The notes: generated by a model not told the origin, from the letters alone. A stretch of 64,000 nt of DNA from Posidonia oceanica (GCA_037176725.1 JAZBRS010000059.1:8791001-8855000); one strand, 5' to 3'. Positions 45,092-56,762 are shown, counted from the first letter of the stretch. Translations and numbers: made by a program.

Positions 45092-45506
45092 GTAGTGTTT
45101 CATAACATTAATTTATTATCAGTTATTTCTTTCTTTCCATTTTTATCTTTAAAAAAAACATTTACTTCGTTATTTTAATCTTACAGGAATATTTATTAGG
45201 AGATCAGGAGATCAGAAGAATCTAGAAGGCTTTTTCAGGAAATCTCAGGAAGCAAGAGCGCCTCCTAGGTGCCAATTTGCATTTCCAACACCTCCTGGGC
45301 GCCCAGGTTAGATATTTTTCCTGATATTTTTATTTCGGATATTTTTGGATTTTTCTAGAATCCTGATCTACGATTTTTATATTGCTTCGATTTCTATTTT
45401 TTTTCTCGATTACTAATTTAAAAATCAAACATAAACTTGAACTCATTTAAAAATCTTTCATGACAAGATAGAAATCTGTTCTTAGGGGCATACATCATAT
45501 AGTGTG
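45092..45506 (+). other. Truncated Athila leader
   Basis: Non-coding leader of the Athila-type element, cut by the minus-strand gypsy LTR at 45507. GAGCGCCTCCTAGGTGCC and CTCCTGGGCGCCC near 45250-45305 are decayed versions of the GGCGCCT hairpin found in the Athila LTRs. Confidence 0.5.
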
Positions 45507-45744
45507 TGTAACGACCCCAATGTCGTTACCTCTCAACCTAGCTACCATTTTTTTTCTTTTTTTTTTATCTTATTAGCATTCATGAACTATAGAACTAAAT
45601 TCTCACAATTACTATAAAGCAGAAATAAAATAACTTAAATTGCTCACTTACCCAGAACCCTTGATATGTGGCAGTGTGACTCATTTTCTATATGCACTAG
45701 CAACTCCAGTTCCTATCCTCACTACTAGAAAAACAGAGGACAGA

Positions 45745-46070
45745 TGTCCTCGCGAAGTCCTCCCTATGTCTTCGCAATGTCCTCACTAATGGCATTCGTG
45801 AGGAAATTGCGAGGACAAAAAGTCCTCGCCAAATGCTACGTCGTTAAAAGCCATTTGCGAGCAAATTTCCTAGCTAAGTCCTTACTAAAACTTTGCGAGG
45901 ACTTAACGAGGAAATCAAGTCCTCGCAATGTCCTCGTAATGTCCTCGCAATATCCTCGCAAAGTACACATTATGTTCTCGCAAAAAGAAATTTAAAAAAT
46001 TTAAAAAATAAAAATTGCAAGGACTTAGCGAGGAAATGTCCTTGCTAAGTCCTTGCAAATTATAAATAAA
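45745..46070. repeat. Left subterminal repeats of the CACTA element
   Basis: At least a dozen GTCCTCGC or GCGAGGAC words in both orientations, presumed transposase-binding sites. AT-rich sequence follows to about 46350. Confidence 0.85.
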
Positions 46071-46388
46071 AAATAAAAAAAATTAAAAAATTAAAAAAAA
46101 TTAAAAAAAAATTAAAAAATTAACTTGCATATATTCATGTTTACATGCATCAAATTGCACAAAATGGTATCAAAAGTGAAAAAGTAGCTGATTTTAGATA
46201 TCTAATTTTCCTTTTCACTTTCTTTGTAATAAATGTATACACATAAAAAACTCATTAATATTTTTTTATTCAAAAATGCTAAGTGTCGCATCTCAAGCTC
46301 TAGCCTCCTAACACAGCATAGCTACACAAACTGAAATAAAATCAACACTTGTACTCTACAAGATCATGAAGTATCTTGTATCTTTTAC

Positions 46389-47700
46389 CTTCTCAATTTC
46401 AGCTTGATCTTTTCGTGTAAACCCACTAGCAGCAAGCTCCTTATCAAGGAAGCCTGCAGACTTTTCTATTGAAGAAAAGGAAAGTCTGCAACTTCCATCA
46501 TTCTCTGAATCTGACTCGTCACAGTCACCAGCACTATCTTGAAAAGAAAGGTTCAACCTGGAAAAAGCAAATAGTAAGTAGCTAAAGATACAGGTGCCAA
46601 AATAAAAATGGCAAACGAAACAAAGCAGATTCTCAACAACAACCTCTTACTAAAGAACTTATAAATGCATTCAACATCTCGATCAAAGTACCTGGGAAGA
46701 AAAGTAATTGTCTTCTCAAAATACAGTTCAAACACCTGCAAAAAAAGAGATTAACGATGAAACAAAAGACAAATGCAACAAGTTTGAAACTTCTATATAG
46801 GTAAGTTCATAAAAAAAACGTCAACAAAAACAAAATGCCGAAATACATTAACAAAAGAACAAGGTACCACATACATCTGAGCGTTGCGATGGGAAACAGA
46901 CACCATTTGAGGGAAATCAATCAATGTAATCTTCTCATTGTCATCAATCTAAAACAACAAAAGGTTAAGTTAAGCTCAAGAAACAAGTTCATGCTAGCGA
47001 GCAAGCACATTGTGTTGAATAAAAATATGGAAAACACTATGACTGAAATGTCAAAAGCAAACAAGATAACGTGAGTTAAATTAACTCTGTTAAAAAAATA
47101 ACAATATGCAAAATCACATGAAGTCACAGGACATGAAATACCTTTTGCCAACAATATCTCCCTAAGAAACCCAATCCAAAAGATGTAATAAACTACAAGT
47201 CCTAACAAGTCTGAGAATCGTTTCAAATACCACATATGGATTTTGCAGTTCCCTTACTTGCACCCTGCATTTTACTTTTCATCTTCAGTTGTTAAAAAAA
47301 AGTATACATTCTCTAAATAAGCAACACAAGTACCTAATCATGCTTTAGAACTGAGATGTATAGATCTTGACAGTGGTTTCTATAACTAATACAAGATTCA
47401 GAATGTGAAAGAATGTATACGATATTCTACTTGATTGCTAAAAAAATCAAAGTGAATGCACTTACAGTGGATAACCTTGCACAAGGGACATCACCACGCA
47501 ATGCCGATTACAGTCCACAGCATTTGGAACAGGAAATCCATGCTCTCCTAAAGCCTGTACATTTTTTCAATCACGTATTTGCAAACTAAAGTATGAAAAA
47601 CATAAACCCAAGAAGGCAATCAAAAAACCTTGATAAAAGCAAACTCTTTAAGTGCAGCAAGCTGAGAAAGATAAAGCCAACTTAGCCCACCAATGTTCCC
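46389..47700 (-). pseudogene. RIO2 (fragment): RIO2 kinase gene fragment captured by CACTA
   Basis: Exons read right to left: about 47700-47629 (LSWLYLSQLAALKEFAFIK), 47554-47466 (GEHGFPVPNAVDCNRHCVV, then MSLVQGYPL), 46948-46875 (DDNEKITLIDFPQMVSVSHR), 46691-46644 (YFDRDVECIYKFFSKR) and 46557-46389 (LNLSFQD..., AGFLDKELAASGFTRKD). These are segments of RIO2, the atypical kinase of 40S ribosome maturation, in correct order with GT-AG borders. The exon with the catalytic HGLIHCDFNEFN region, expected between 47466 and 46948, is not recognisable, and N- and C-terminal parts are missing. Not functional as a kinase. Confidence 0.88.
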
Positions 47701-48094
47701 AATAGGTCAAGAGATTTCTGTCCTGGGATGTATTCTATGTTCTAGAATAAGACAATGGGACTCATGTAGCATGATGCACCACACATACAACAGAATATAA
47801 GAACTCAGAGAGATGTCTAAGTCATAAAATCATGTTACAGTAAATAAATGAAGTCTGACTTAGGTAAAGAATTCAGAAGTCCACTGATTTTGGAAGAATG
47901 GACAGATAAACCTGTGGTCCTTAGCTTCTGTTACCCAATGGTCTTGAATTTCACTATTTTGTGCAGGACTTCATTTTGGAGGACCCAGAAAACATGACGA
48001 ATTGTTGTATCACTCTTTTGTCCTTATTTTGGTAGCAAAAAGAAAAGCTAATGGCCTGGAGAAACATGAAGGCAAAGGTATTCACAGCTCTTAC

Positions 48095-48269
48095 CTCTTG
48101 AAGGAAGTCCATGCTCTTGCTTGAATGAGTTAGAAAAAAGAACTAGATCTCTAATATCTAGGTTAGTGAAATCTAAGATCTTCTTCAGAAGCCAGTAGCA
48201 GTTGGAATCTCCATAAACAGCAATACGACCAGCACCGACCTGTACAAGTCCAAGAATCGGAGAGTCCAC
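48095..48269 (-). pseudogene. S1P (fragment): Site-1 protease (SBT6.1) exon captured by CACTA
   Basis: One exon with an AG acceptor (CTGCAG) and a GT donor (GTAAGA) reads DSPILGLVQVGAGRIAVYGD, then SNCYWLLKKILDFT and GLPSR. This matches the region downstream of the subtilase catalytic core in plant site-1 protease, the Golgi protease that cleaves membrane-bound bZIP factors. Relative to the family, about nine residues between SNC and YWLL are missing. The rest of the gene is absent. Confidence 0.85.
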
Positions 48270-48624
48270 CTGCAGAAGTTCTTTAATATTTGAGTGCTGA
48301 GTTTAAAAAATAATACTATAAACATAATCTCAAAATCTAATTATTCTCCTGATTTTTGTCCAGTTTTCATAGACACTAGAAATATACTTTTTGTTCTCAA
48401 TAAAGTTAATATATAATTATATATCATTTAAGAGCTAAGACTTAAGATGAGCTTGATAAATGCAAATAGAGTGGGTCTTCTCACATCAACATTAGATGAT
48501 TATGAAACATGTACATCCCCCAATCTTTCAAAAAAAAAAGAACCGATCTCAATGATTCCATATTAATCTATGACAGTCCCCCATCATTGAGTACATAAAA
48601 TAAGGATTCACAGAAAATACTCAC

Positions 48625-51114
48625 AGTATCTATAGAGAAGACTGACAGATGAATCTGCTGTAATCGAGGCTCTAGTTGAGTGAACAGAATATACATGCAA
48701 ATCTTTGTAGCATGGTTCTAAAATACTAGTGTTAGGGTCACTATTCAATGCAGTATCCATCATTGAATGTTCGCTACGGACAATGTCAAATAAAAGGTCT
48801 CTTTGTTGATCATTTTCTCTGCCAAATATTCAGATACGAAATAAATATCAGAAAATTAATATGGCAGGGAAAAAGGAGAAAAGGTGGACTTTAGAATGAC
48901 AAACAACTGACAAAGACTCTTACAAAATACAGATACGAAATTTATATCAGAAAAACAATATGGCTGGGAAAAACAAGAAAAGTTGGACTTTAGAATGACG
49001 AATGTCTGACAAAGACTCTTACAAAAACAAGGAATAAATACTAACACAGAGAACTAAAATTTTTAATTAGTGAAACAGATGTAGAGTGTTGATAAGATGT
49101 TAATGATAAAATAGTACATCCAATATTAAAATCAACAACTGCAATCACATTCAATTAATGAATTGAGTATATAATTACCGAATAACAAGATAAAATCTCA
49201 GACAAAATAATAATAAAAGATCTAAGGAGTGGTACCGTTCCAGCATGATAACATAGTGGGAATCAGTTTGTCGTGCCCTAACACGTGACTGAACATAACT
49301 TCGAACTGTTTTTGGCAAATCAAAACGTACTACACATGAGCAATTTGGCACATGAATTCCCTCTTCTGCCACATCAGTCGTGAATAACAAATTGACCTAT
49401 GTAACAATCCCATTTTTCAGGTGTTTACAGGTAGCAATCAAAACTTCAAAGTGAATCAGTTATCCAACGACAGTACCTTTCCAGAACGAAATAAGTCAAA
49501 TGTATCCTTCTGCAATTTTGGAGTTAGTGCATCTATGGATGAAGCTCCCCCGGTTAAATAAGAAACTTCAAGATGAGATAAGTAGTCGACTCTCTTAACA
49601 AAACGTCGAAGTACTTTAGCTGTGATTTTTCTTTCTACAAAAATTAGACAGAGGACTTGTTTTGTTTTCCTGGGCTAAAAAATAAGAGCATAAAATTCAC
49701 TAAACACTCAAAAGCGACAAGGTGAGAAATCTAGGTTATATAATAGAATAACTCTCATACCCAAATGATTGAAAAAGCTGGATCAACTCGTACAACTTCG
49801 GAGAAATGTAACCCATAGTTACTGCCTTCAAATAGCTATCTTCTGTTGTCAGCAACCTTTCATGGTCTGGAAAGCAAAAAAATATGTCAAATTTCAACAA
49901 ATAAAAAGACAAAATAAACCATACAAGATAAACAAAAACAAACAGCAGAAGCTTGCAGTGGACCAATAATCAAGTAAACTGAAAAAATTAGTAAAAAATT
50001 CTAGCATGTATAATTATAATTAAAGATGTCATGAGAAAATTGAATCCGACAATAATTAATTATCTTCAGAAAACACAAGAAATTATCATACCAGATTAAT
50101 ATAATTGAAAAGAAGAAAGGAAAAGATCAAAGCAATTCAATGAATTCTGAATCTTGTGATATAGGAGATGAATTGGCATAGGCCCGTTAAATTGGCTCCA
50201 ACCTATTTTCACCGGATCAAGTTACACAGGTTACTAACTTTTTTGGCATTCAAAGGGAATTACTTAAATCCCATGTAGAATGCCTATAGAGAATATTTTC
50301 CATCTTCATTATCTAGATTTTTTTTAGATTCTAACATATGCTCAGGTAGTTCAAAGCTTTTCTCAAGTGATATTCTAATTTGAGCATTCATAGAGTTAGA
50401 AGTATAAACTAGTAAATTACTATCTCAAGTATCACTATACCTCATCCATCAGAGGGCACATTGTCAACACTTGTCTCAAAGTATAAAGGTAGAATAGTAA
50501 AGTGCTAAAGAAGTTATTTGGGAATGAATGATAAGAAACTGAAGACGTGATGAGTTGTGTTAGCTGAGGGAAGTAGATTAAAAAATACAAAAGAAGAGGA
50601 AAAATGAAACTGCATTCAAGGAATAAAGTTGAAGTGCTTGTGTCTTACTAAGATCTAACATAATTTTGGCTACACTAGATTCAAGGAGCTATTAGAATTT
50701 CATGTCCTACCATGTGGCAGAGTTTCTTCAATTACTCGCAGCACTTCCTTCAGAAAATTGCTACAATGCTGCAAACCACTAATAGAAATATCACATCTCT
50801 CCAAAGATTGTGGGTCCAAAATACTTTCCATACAAATTTTAGTGGCCTGATATAACCAAGACAACATAAATCAGAAATAGGAAATATGTCAAAAAAAAAA
50901 AGGAAAGAAATTTCTGAGAGAAATGGTACTTTCCAATGGCCTATAACAGAGAAATATCTTATACCTTTCTGGCACAAAAAAGACCAAGTTTTTCTAGAGA
51001 ATCAGAGATCTTGACATGAAAGCTGGATAATCGCTTTTTTGATGCCTTCAGTGCATCACAACTATCATAAAACTGACATGTTGAGTCTTGCAAATGGTCG
51101 ATAGAGGTATCATG
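48625..51114 (-). pseudogene. DCL3 (fragment): DICER-LIKE 3 gene fragment captured by CACTA
   Basis: Six exons in order: 51114-50965 (LSSFHVKISDSLEKLGLF), 50846-50711 (LQHCSNFLKEVLRVIEETLP), 49866-49761 (YISPKLYELIQLFQSFG), 49669-49477 (VLCLIFVERKITAKVL, then ALTPKLQKDTF), 49396-49236 (LLFTTDVAEEGIHVPNCSC, RFDLPKTVRSYVQSRVRARQ) and 48818-48625 (DLLFDIVRSEHSMMDTALN, ITADSSVSLLYRYC). All have GT-AG borders and matching phases. They span the helicase C-terminal domain to the start of DUF283 of Dicer-like 3, which makes 24-nt siRNAs for RNA-directed DNA methylation. Helicase motif VI reads SRVRARQ instead of the expected SRGRARQ. The DEAD part, PAZ and both RNase III domains are absent. Confidence 0.9.
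48831..49029. repeat. Direct tandem duplication of about 99 bp in a DCL3-fragment intron
   Basis: 48831-48929 and 48930-49029 both start CAGATACGAAAT and share GGACTTTAGAATGAC and ACAAAGACTCTTACAAAA. Confidence 0.85.
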
Positions 51115-51257
51115 CTATTAATAAGAAAATGCAAGACTTTTAAACCAAGAGATGAAGATAATGAACAATCTTTGCAAAATGATAGAAATAAATGATAGAA
51201 ATAAAGAGATGAAGATAATGAACAAGCTTCAAACTAAAACGCAAAATAATTGCTCAC

Positions 51258-51850
51258 CTTAGATTTTGAAGTCTTGCACTTTCGAGCAAAACCCGATCGT
51301 GTTCTTGTTGAGATCCCCTCTGAGCACGCACGCATTCAACACGGACGACCCGTCCCAGATCGTCACCTGGCCAGTGAGCACGACGTTCAGGGTGACGTAG
51401 GCGTCGACGGCGATCTTTGGGAGTCATTGTCCGAGGGGGATGATCCTCCTCTAGCCGCGGTAGTCCCATTTGACCCGGTCCGGAGACGAGGTGGTCGGCG
51501 GGGTCGGGTCGGTGAAAGCGTGGTGGGGAAGAGGGAGGAGGAGACGCTCACATGGAACACCATCGAAGGAGCAGAGGAGTCGTCTAGGGCAAAGAGGATT
51601 GGGATCTGAAGAAGAAGAATAAGAAGAAGAAGGAGGGGAAGAAGAAGAAGAAGAAGGGCGAAATGGTTTCGGTGGTGGACTTGAAGGAAGGGGAGGAAGA
51701 CGAAGGGGGGTAGGGTTTAGGTGGTGTTTTTGGAGGAAGGGAAGGAAGAAGAAGGGAGGAGGGTTTGGTTTCGTCGGTTTGGGAATATGTCGAGGGATTC
51801 GGGGAGGACTGGGAAAGTAACAAAAGAAAAAAAGGACAAAGGCCTTGTGT
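51258..51850 (-). pseudogene. GAMMACAL (fragment): Gamma-carbonic-anhydrase-like first exon captured by CACTA
   Basis: The minus strand gives a Ser/Pro-rich targeting-like N-terminus, then PDRVKWDYRG, then after TAG the residues RRIIPLGQ, after TGA LPKIAVDAYVTLNVVLTGQ, and WDGSSVLNACVLRGDLNK. This is the start of the left-handed beta-helix of the plant gamma-CA-like subunits of mitochondrial complex I. The two stops sit at expected Gln and Trp positions. It lies nearest the right end of the CACTA element and may include the source gene's leader. A GT donor (GTGAGC) follows at 51257. Confidence 0.82.
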
Positions 51851-51869
51851 GAGAACAATTTTCTCAGTT

Positions 51870-52020
51870 TAGCGAGGACTTAGCGAGGATATGTCCTCGT
51901 TAAGTCCTCGTTATAATCTTGCAAGGAAATATCCTCGTTGTTTCCTCGTTATTTGTCCTCGCTAAAATATTGCGAGAACTTTTCCTCGCAATTTCCTTGC
52001 TAGGTGTCCTCGCAAAATGT
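51870..52020. repeat. Right subterminal repeats of the CACTA element
   Basis: About ten GTCCTCG/GCGAGGA words in both orientations, same family as the left end. Confidence 0.85.
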
Positions 52021-52913
52021 AGAATTTCTAGTAATACTTGCACCTGGGAAAAACAGAAACAAAGCACACGTAAGTGACCACTCAATAGGTCATCTAGCAC
52101 ACACCCCAGCTCGACAAACAACGTCGAGAAAACAGGCGTAACCATGCCACAAGCAAACGAACACAGGCATCTCTCCTACATGCCACAGCAGAGCATACAT
52201 CACTGCCCAAACAAAGCATACCACTGAAAACATGCATTTGAAATCATCTTTTCTCTTTTCCTTTCAAAACCATATGCATGCTCTTTTCAAAATCTTTATG
52301 CATACTTGAAATGACCACACTAGCCAAATCAAGCCCCAAAACTCACGGTCTGGTCCATCACACTCCTGGTGCGGACTACACAACCAACCATGTTTAAATA
52401 CCCTCAATAGCATTCAAAACACACACAACAACACAACAAACATCAAAACACAAAGCCAGTGTTGAGACACTGCTCAACCAAACCAATGCGCCTCACTAAA
52501 GCAGGACCTACGCCCCACAGGCGTGGCCACAAGCAACAAACAATCACACTCACAAACAAAAGGTCGTCACTCGGGCCTAAGCGACGACACCTAGCCACAA
52601 GCAGTCCACCGAGGCGCTACCACGGTGTCCCTGCACTGCCATGGTCCACTATCCTATGGAGGAGTGAACGGTCTCGGCCAACAAGCCTCAACAAGCCAAC
52701 CACACACTAGAAGGCTAGTCCTGTCTCTCAGCAAGACACCACAAGTTATGCCTAAGCGCCCTGACTAAGTGCTCCAAACCCTTGGGGCTCCTCACCCCCA
52801 GGCTCAGTCCACACCAAACAGTCTCGGTACCCATACTAACTAGGGTATTACGTCCAGCTACTCAGAGGTCTCATACCCCTTGTGTTCGCTGCCACAATAC
52901 ACTATGTACAGTT

Positions 52914-55576
52914 AGTACCCTCAGAGGCGAAGGCAAGGGGGTCTGGTGAGGTCTTAGACCCCACAAGACTTTTGCAAAAATACTACTAAGTAGAGGACTA
53001 TTTTAAAATTTAACTAGTAAATTTTCAAAAACCCCAAACCCTATTCATCTCCCTCCTCCACCGACTTCTTTCGCAAGCAACCCTTTTTGCAGCAGCTGCG
53101 CCTCCTCCGCTCCTCGGCTCCTCAGCCCGGCTCCTCCCACCGGCAGCACAGCATCCTCCAGTCCTCATCCTCCAGTCGTTCTCCTCCTCCGCCGAGCGCC
53201 GGACCGGACACCAACACGGCAACACAGGAGGTTAGTGCCTTAGTTTAGTGGGTTACACTTACACTTACAGTTTTATGCCGGTCGTCGTCGTCGTCGTCGT
53301 CCTCGTCTTCCTCCTCTGACGGTAGTGCGGCACAGCCTCCTTACACTTATAGTTTTACTCCGGTCGTCGTCGTCGTCGTCGTCGTCCTCCTCCTCCACCG
53401 GCTGCACAACCTCCTGCATTCCTCCTCCTCCAGTCGTCCTCCTCCTCCGCCGGGCGCCGGTGACAGTGACTCAATGAGTGCAGCCTCCTCCTCCTCCTCC
53501 TCCTCCTCCCTCCTCCAGTCCTCCTCTTCCCTTCTCCAGTCGTCCTCCTCCTCTGCCGGGTGCTGGTGACAGTGAGTGCAACTGTGCAACCTCCTCCAGT
53601 CCTCCTCTCTCCTCCCTAGCTTTGGTGAGAAGTGTTTTTCCAAGGAAAGTAGTCCAAACAATTTTTTGTCTCAGAGCTTCTTTTGAAATGCAGTGCTTGA
53701 TTTTTACGTGGTTTTCAACCAAAGTTTACCTATACAAAAAGATAGGGAAAAATAAAAGTAATATCATGATGATGTCACTTAACATCTCATTCTTCCAATA
53801 TATTTGCCTTTTTATTCAGCTCCATCAATAGTATAGACTAGAGCCTAGAGGTGCACTGTCAGAAGGCCTTTATTTGTAAGAAATATCCAACCATAAGGTA
53901 TCCACCTCTAAAAGTATATTCATGATCCAACTTAAACTAATTTTAGGAAAAATGAAATTTCATTTTATAACATTATATTAAAATTATAAAGTAGTCATAA
54001 ACTCAGGGCTCACCACTACTTCTGAACAGTAAACACAATCTAAATCCAACTGGAAAAAGAGGACACGAAATCATTCCTTTCCATTGAATTGTTTACATCC
54101 AAGATTGATAATAATAAACTAGATCCATGTAATATACATGTATTTTTATGTGCAGTGAGGAAGTGCAAACTCTTAATTTGTTATTTACATGTATTTTTAT
54201 GTGATTAGTCCTTTTTGGTATCTCAGGCTCTTGCATCATATTGTTGGATAGATTCTGGGATTTGTTGAGTTGAATAATATTAAATTAAGAGTTCTTGGAC
54301 TTTTGATATATTGGAATTGGAGTGCAGGTGAGTTGTGTGTTAAATATTTTAGAAGTTTTTAGAGATAATTTATCAAGTTAAATTTTTCTGAGATTTCATA
54401 CTTATACTTAGTGTTTACTGTCTTTTTTGTCTTGTTTGATCATATTTTCAGTTACTTGTTCTTCATTCATGGATAAGTTCTTGGTAAAAGGGAGAAAGAA
54501 AATCAATGAAGAAACTGATAGCAATCACACTTCTCCAAAGAAAAAGCGTGTAGAGTTAAATCTGGATGATCTTCCTTCTGATCCTGGTTTAAGGCCACCA
54601 ATATCTAGTTATCCCTTCAATGATCAAGATAAAATTCAAATGACTTATTTATAAAGATCACCTTGCCAACCTCGCCACCATAATTTTTCTTCCAAGTTTA
54701 TTATTGATCAAAATTGAGAGTTTTCACAAACTTGGTTTGATCAATATCCTACTTGGTTAGAGTATAGTATTGCAAAGGATGCTGTGTTTTGTCTCTTTTG
54801 CTATCTCTTTAGATCATCTAATAAGAAATCTGATGCATTTGTGACAAATGATTTCAGTAATTGGAAAAAGAAAAGTAAATTACAAACACATGTGGGAAAT
54901 CATAGTAGTGTTCACAATATAGCTAAGAGAGCTTGTGAAGCCTTCATGAATCAAGAGCAGCATGTTGAGACTTCTTTTTCTAAACATTCTGACAAAACTC
55001 GTTAAGAATATAGAAGACTTCTACAAACAACTGTTCAGAATTTTCGTTTTCTTCTGAGAACCGGCTTACCTTTTCGTAGACATGATGAATCACTGAATTC
55101 AAGTAATCGAGGAAATTATGATATGCATCATGATGATGAATTTCTTGGTTTAAAAGGAATTGGTGTTTTAACCGAGAAGATTATTTTGTAAGAAGAAAGA
55201 TATCTTGTATCCTTTGGTTTATTTGCTTATCAAGTTGGTATTAACATTACCAATTGCTACATCGACTGTGGAGAGGTGTTTTCCTGCAATGAATATTGTC
55301 AAAACAAAATTACAGAATCGAATGGATGATCATTGGATGAATGATACTTTGATTACTTACATTGAAAATGATGTATTTGATAGCGTTAGCGATATGGTAA
55401 TAATGCAACGCTTTTAAAATATAAAGCCTCGTCGAAGACAATTGTAATTTTTTTTTATTTTTGGATTGTAATGAATAATGATGATATATTATGTTTGTTT
55501 GGAACTTTTATAAAAGTACTATATTTATTAGTAGCCCCCATTAATTTGAATTCCTGGCTTCGCCACTGAGTACCTT
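52914..55576 (+). mobile_element. hAT element, internally deleted, with 8-bp target duplication
   Basis: Body 52922-55568. The ends CAGAGGCGAAGGCAAGG and (complement of the right end) CAGTGGCGAAGCCAGGA are imperfect terminal inverted repeats. Flanks AGTACCCT (52914-52921) and AGTACCTT (55569-55576) are an 8-bp duplication with one change, diagnostic of hAT. It is inserted in the gypsy LTR. The 5' part (53040-53610) is rich in CTC and GTC runs, with a duplicated TTACACTTA...TTTT.CCGGTCGTC block. Confidence 0.88.
54469..55440 (+). pseudogene. hAT transposase (TTF-zinc-finger/DUF4371 type), broken and deleted
   Basis: From the ATG at 54469: a basic N-terminus (MDKFLVKGRKK), then a TTF-type zinc-finger region with WLEYSIAKDAVFCLFCYLF and DAFVTNDFSNWKKKSKLQTH, and HDESLNSSNRGNYDM. 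At about 55190 the frame jumps to the C-terminal hAT dimerisation region (TLPIATSTVERCF, AMNIVKTKLQNRM). The catalytic middle is deleted. Stops TAA, TGA and TAA at about 54652, 54716 and 55003, and TAA at 55415, fall at likely Gln or Arg positions. Not functional. Confidence 0.85.
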
Positions 55577-56375
55577 GGGTCCTCGGCACCCGGAACAAGC
55601 GGAGTGTCATACTACCAAGTTCAGTCGGTACCCCCAACCTGCGGACCTCAGCCTCGGCTTCGTGAACGACAATCAAGGAGTATCATACTTTCAAGATCCG
55701 ACGAACATTTACCTCAGTCTCTTCGTTTCAGGACCTCAACCTAAGCAACGTGCCCGACCAACTAGGAATGTCGTCACATTCCCTGATCCCATCGACACGC
55801 TCCTCCAGTATCTTGGTTCGCCACACACAGAAAGCATCGGAAAACTCTTTCAAAAACCTTTGTCAAACCCATGCATTTTCTTTTCAAAACTCTTTTCGAA
55901 ACTCATTTTGAAATCTTTAAATGACAATTCAAAATACCTAAAAAACACAGCACGAAGCACAGCACAAAACCACGAGTTGAAAGCATAGTTCAAAACACAG
56001 CCTCGACAGCTCCGCTGTCGAGCCCAGAACCCCATTTCAAAACACGAAAAATAGAGAAACAATGGCACCTTCTGGGCATACCATTTACCCAGGAGACACC
56101 CACCAAAAGCAAAGCATTGGTCTCGAAGTTCAAATGAACTTACGAGACCGAACACCACACAAATTGCAGCTAGAAACCATGTCCTGGTGCCAAGATCTAA
56201 TTCTAAGTTTAACACGCTTTCCAATGTCCGTCTATACAAATTAGGGAAAACCTTAGCATTTCTAGATTATTTAGTCTTTTAATTTCCAACCCTAGCTCAA
56301 GTGGGGTCTTGCTAATCCATTTTAGGCAATCCTAACTCATCCCTAATGATTGGCTTAATCCTCATCTTGCCCTAA

Positions 56376-56762
56376 TGTCACGACCCCAATCGCAACAGTA
56401 TAAAAACCAAGCCAACAAAAATTTAAAATATAATTAACTATTACATCAACAGTTAACTACTGGGCTAAACAACAAAATTTATGCCAGGAATCTGCAGTGG
56501 ACAGCTACGTGACTCCCACTATATGCACTAGGACTCCGAAGCAGCTAACCATCTGCACCTGCAACTGAAAACCACACAAAACACACGTGAGTGACTAGAA
56601 ATTGTCACCCAGCATACACCTTGCAAAAACCACGCGATAAACCGACATAAAAACCAGAATACGGCACAACCAGTCAAAACCCCAAATCTGGGTCCATAAT
56701 AAGCATTATAATCAATTAAAACACCCTTCCCAAAGTCAATATGCTAAAACCGGGAAAGATAG
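56376..56762 (-). repeat. Second gypsy LTR fragment, same family as 21543-32073
   Basis: The plus strand begins TGTCACGACCCC and matches the complement of the end of the gypsy LTR at 24350-24700, for example GTGACTCCCACTATATGCAC against its complement at 24545. It is truncated at 56762 by the copia element. Confidence 0.75.

Larger units (their letters stand above)
45720..52036. mobile_element. CACTA (En/Spm) transposon carrying four host gene fragments
   Basis: The left end reads CACTACTAGAAAAACAG. The right end reads TTTCTAGTAATA, its inverted complement with two changes. Flanking trinucleotides are CCT (45717-45719) and CTT (52037-52039), consistent with a decayed 3-bp target duplication. 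Dense subterminal repeats of GTCCTCGC/GCGAGGAC occur at both ends (45745-46070 and 51870-52020), as typical of CACTA elements. No transposase is recognisable, so it moved in trans. The interior is occupied by intron-containing fragments of gamma-CA-like, DCL3-like, S1P-like and RIO2-like genes, all on the minus strand. Confidence 0.88.
45507..56375 (-). mobile_element. Gypsy (chromovirus-like) LTR split by CACTA and hAT insertions
   Basis: Three pieces, 45507-45719, 52037-52921 and 55569-56375, make about 1.9 kb once the CACTA and hAT elements are removed. The plus strand begins TGTAACGACCCC, the complement of the usual GGGGTCGTTACA end of Tekay/Del LTRs, so the LTR reads on the minus strand. 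Words such as GTCCCTGCACTGCCATGG (52630) and CTCATACCCC (52870) echo the complement of the gypsy LTR at 23500-23850. No internal region of this copy was found; a solo LTR is possible. The right boundary near 56375 is approximate. Confidence 0.55.

Noticed and set aside
51250..51609. 119-codon plus-strand frame
   Set aside because: Shadow of the gamma-carbonic-anhydrase-like exon on the minus strand.
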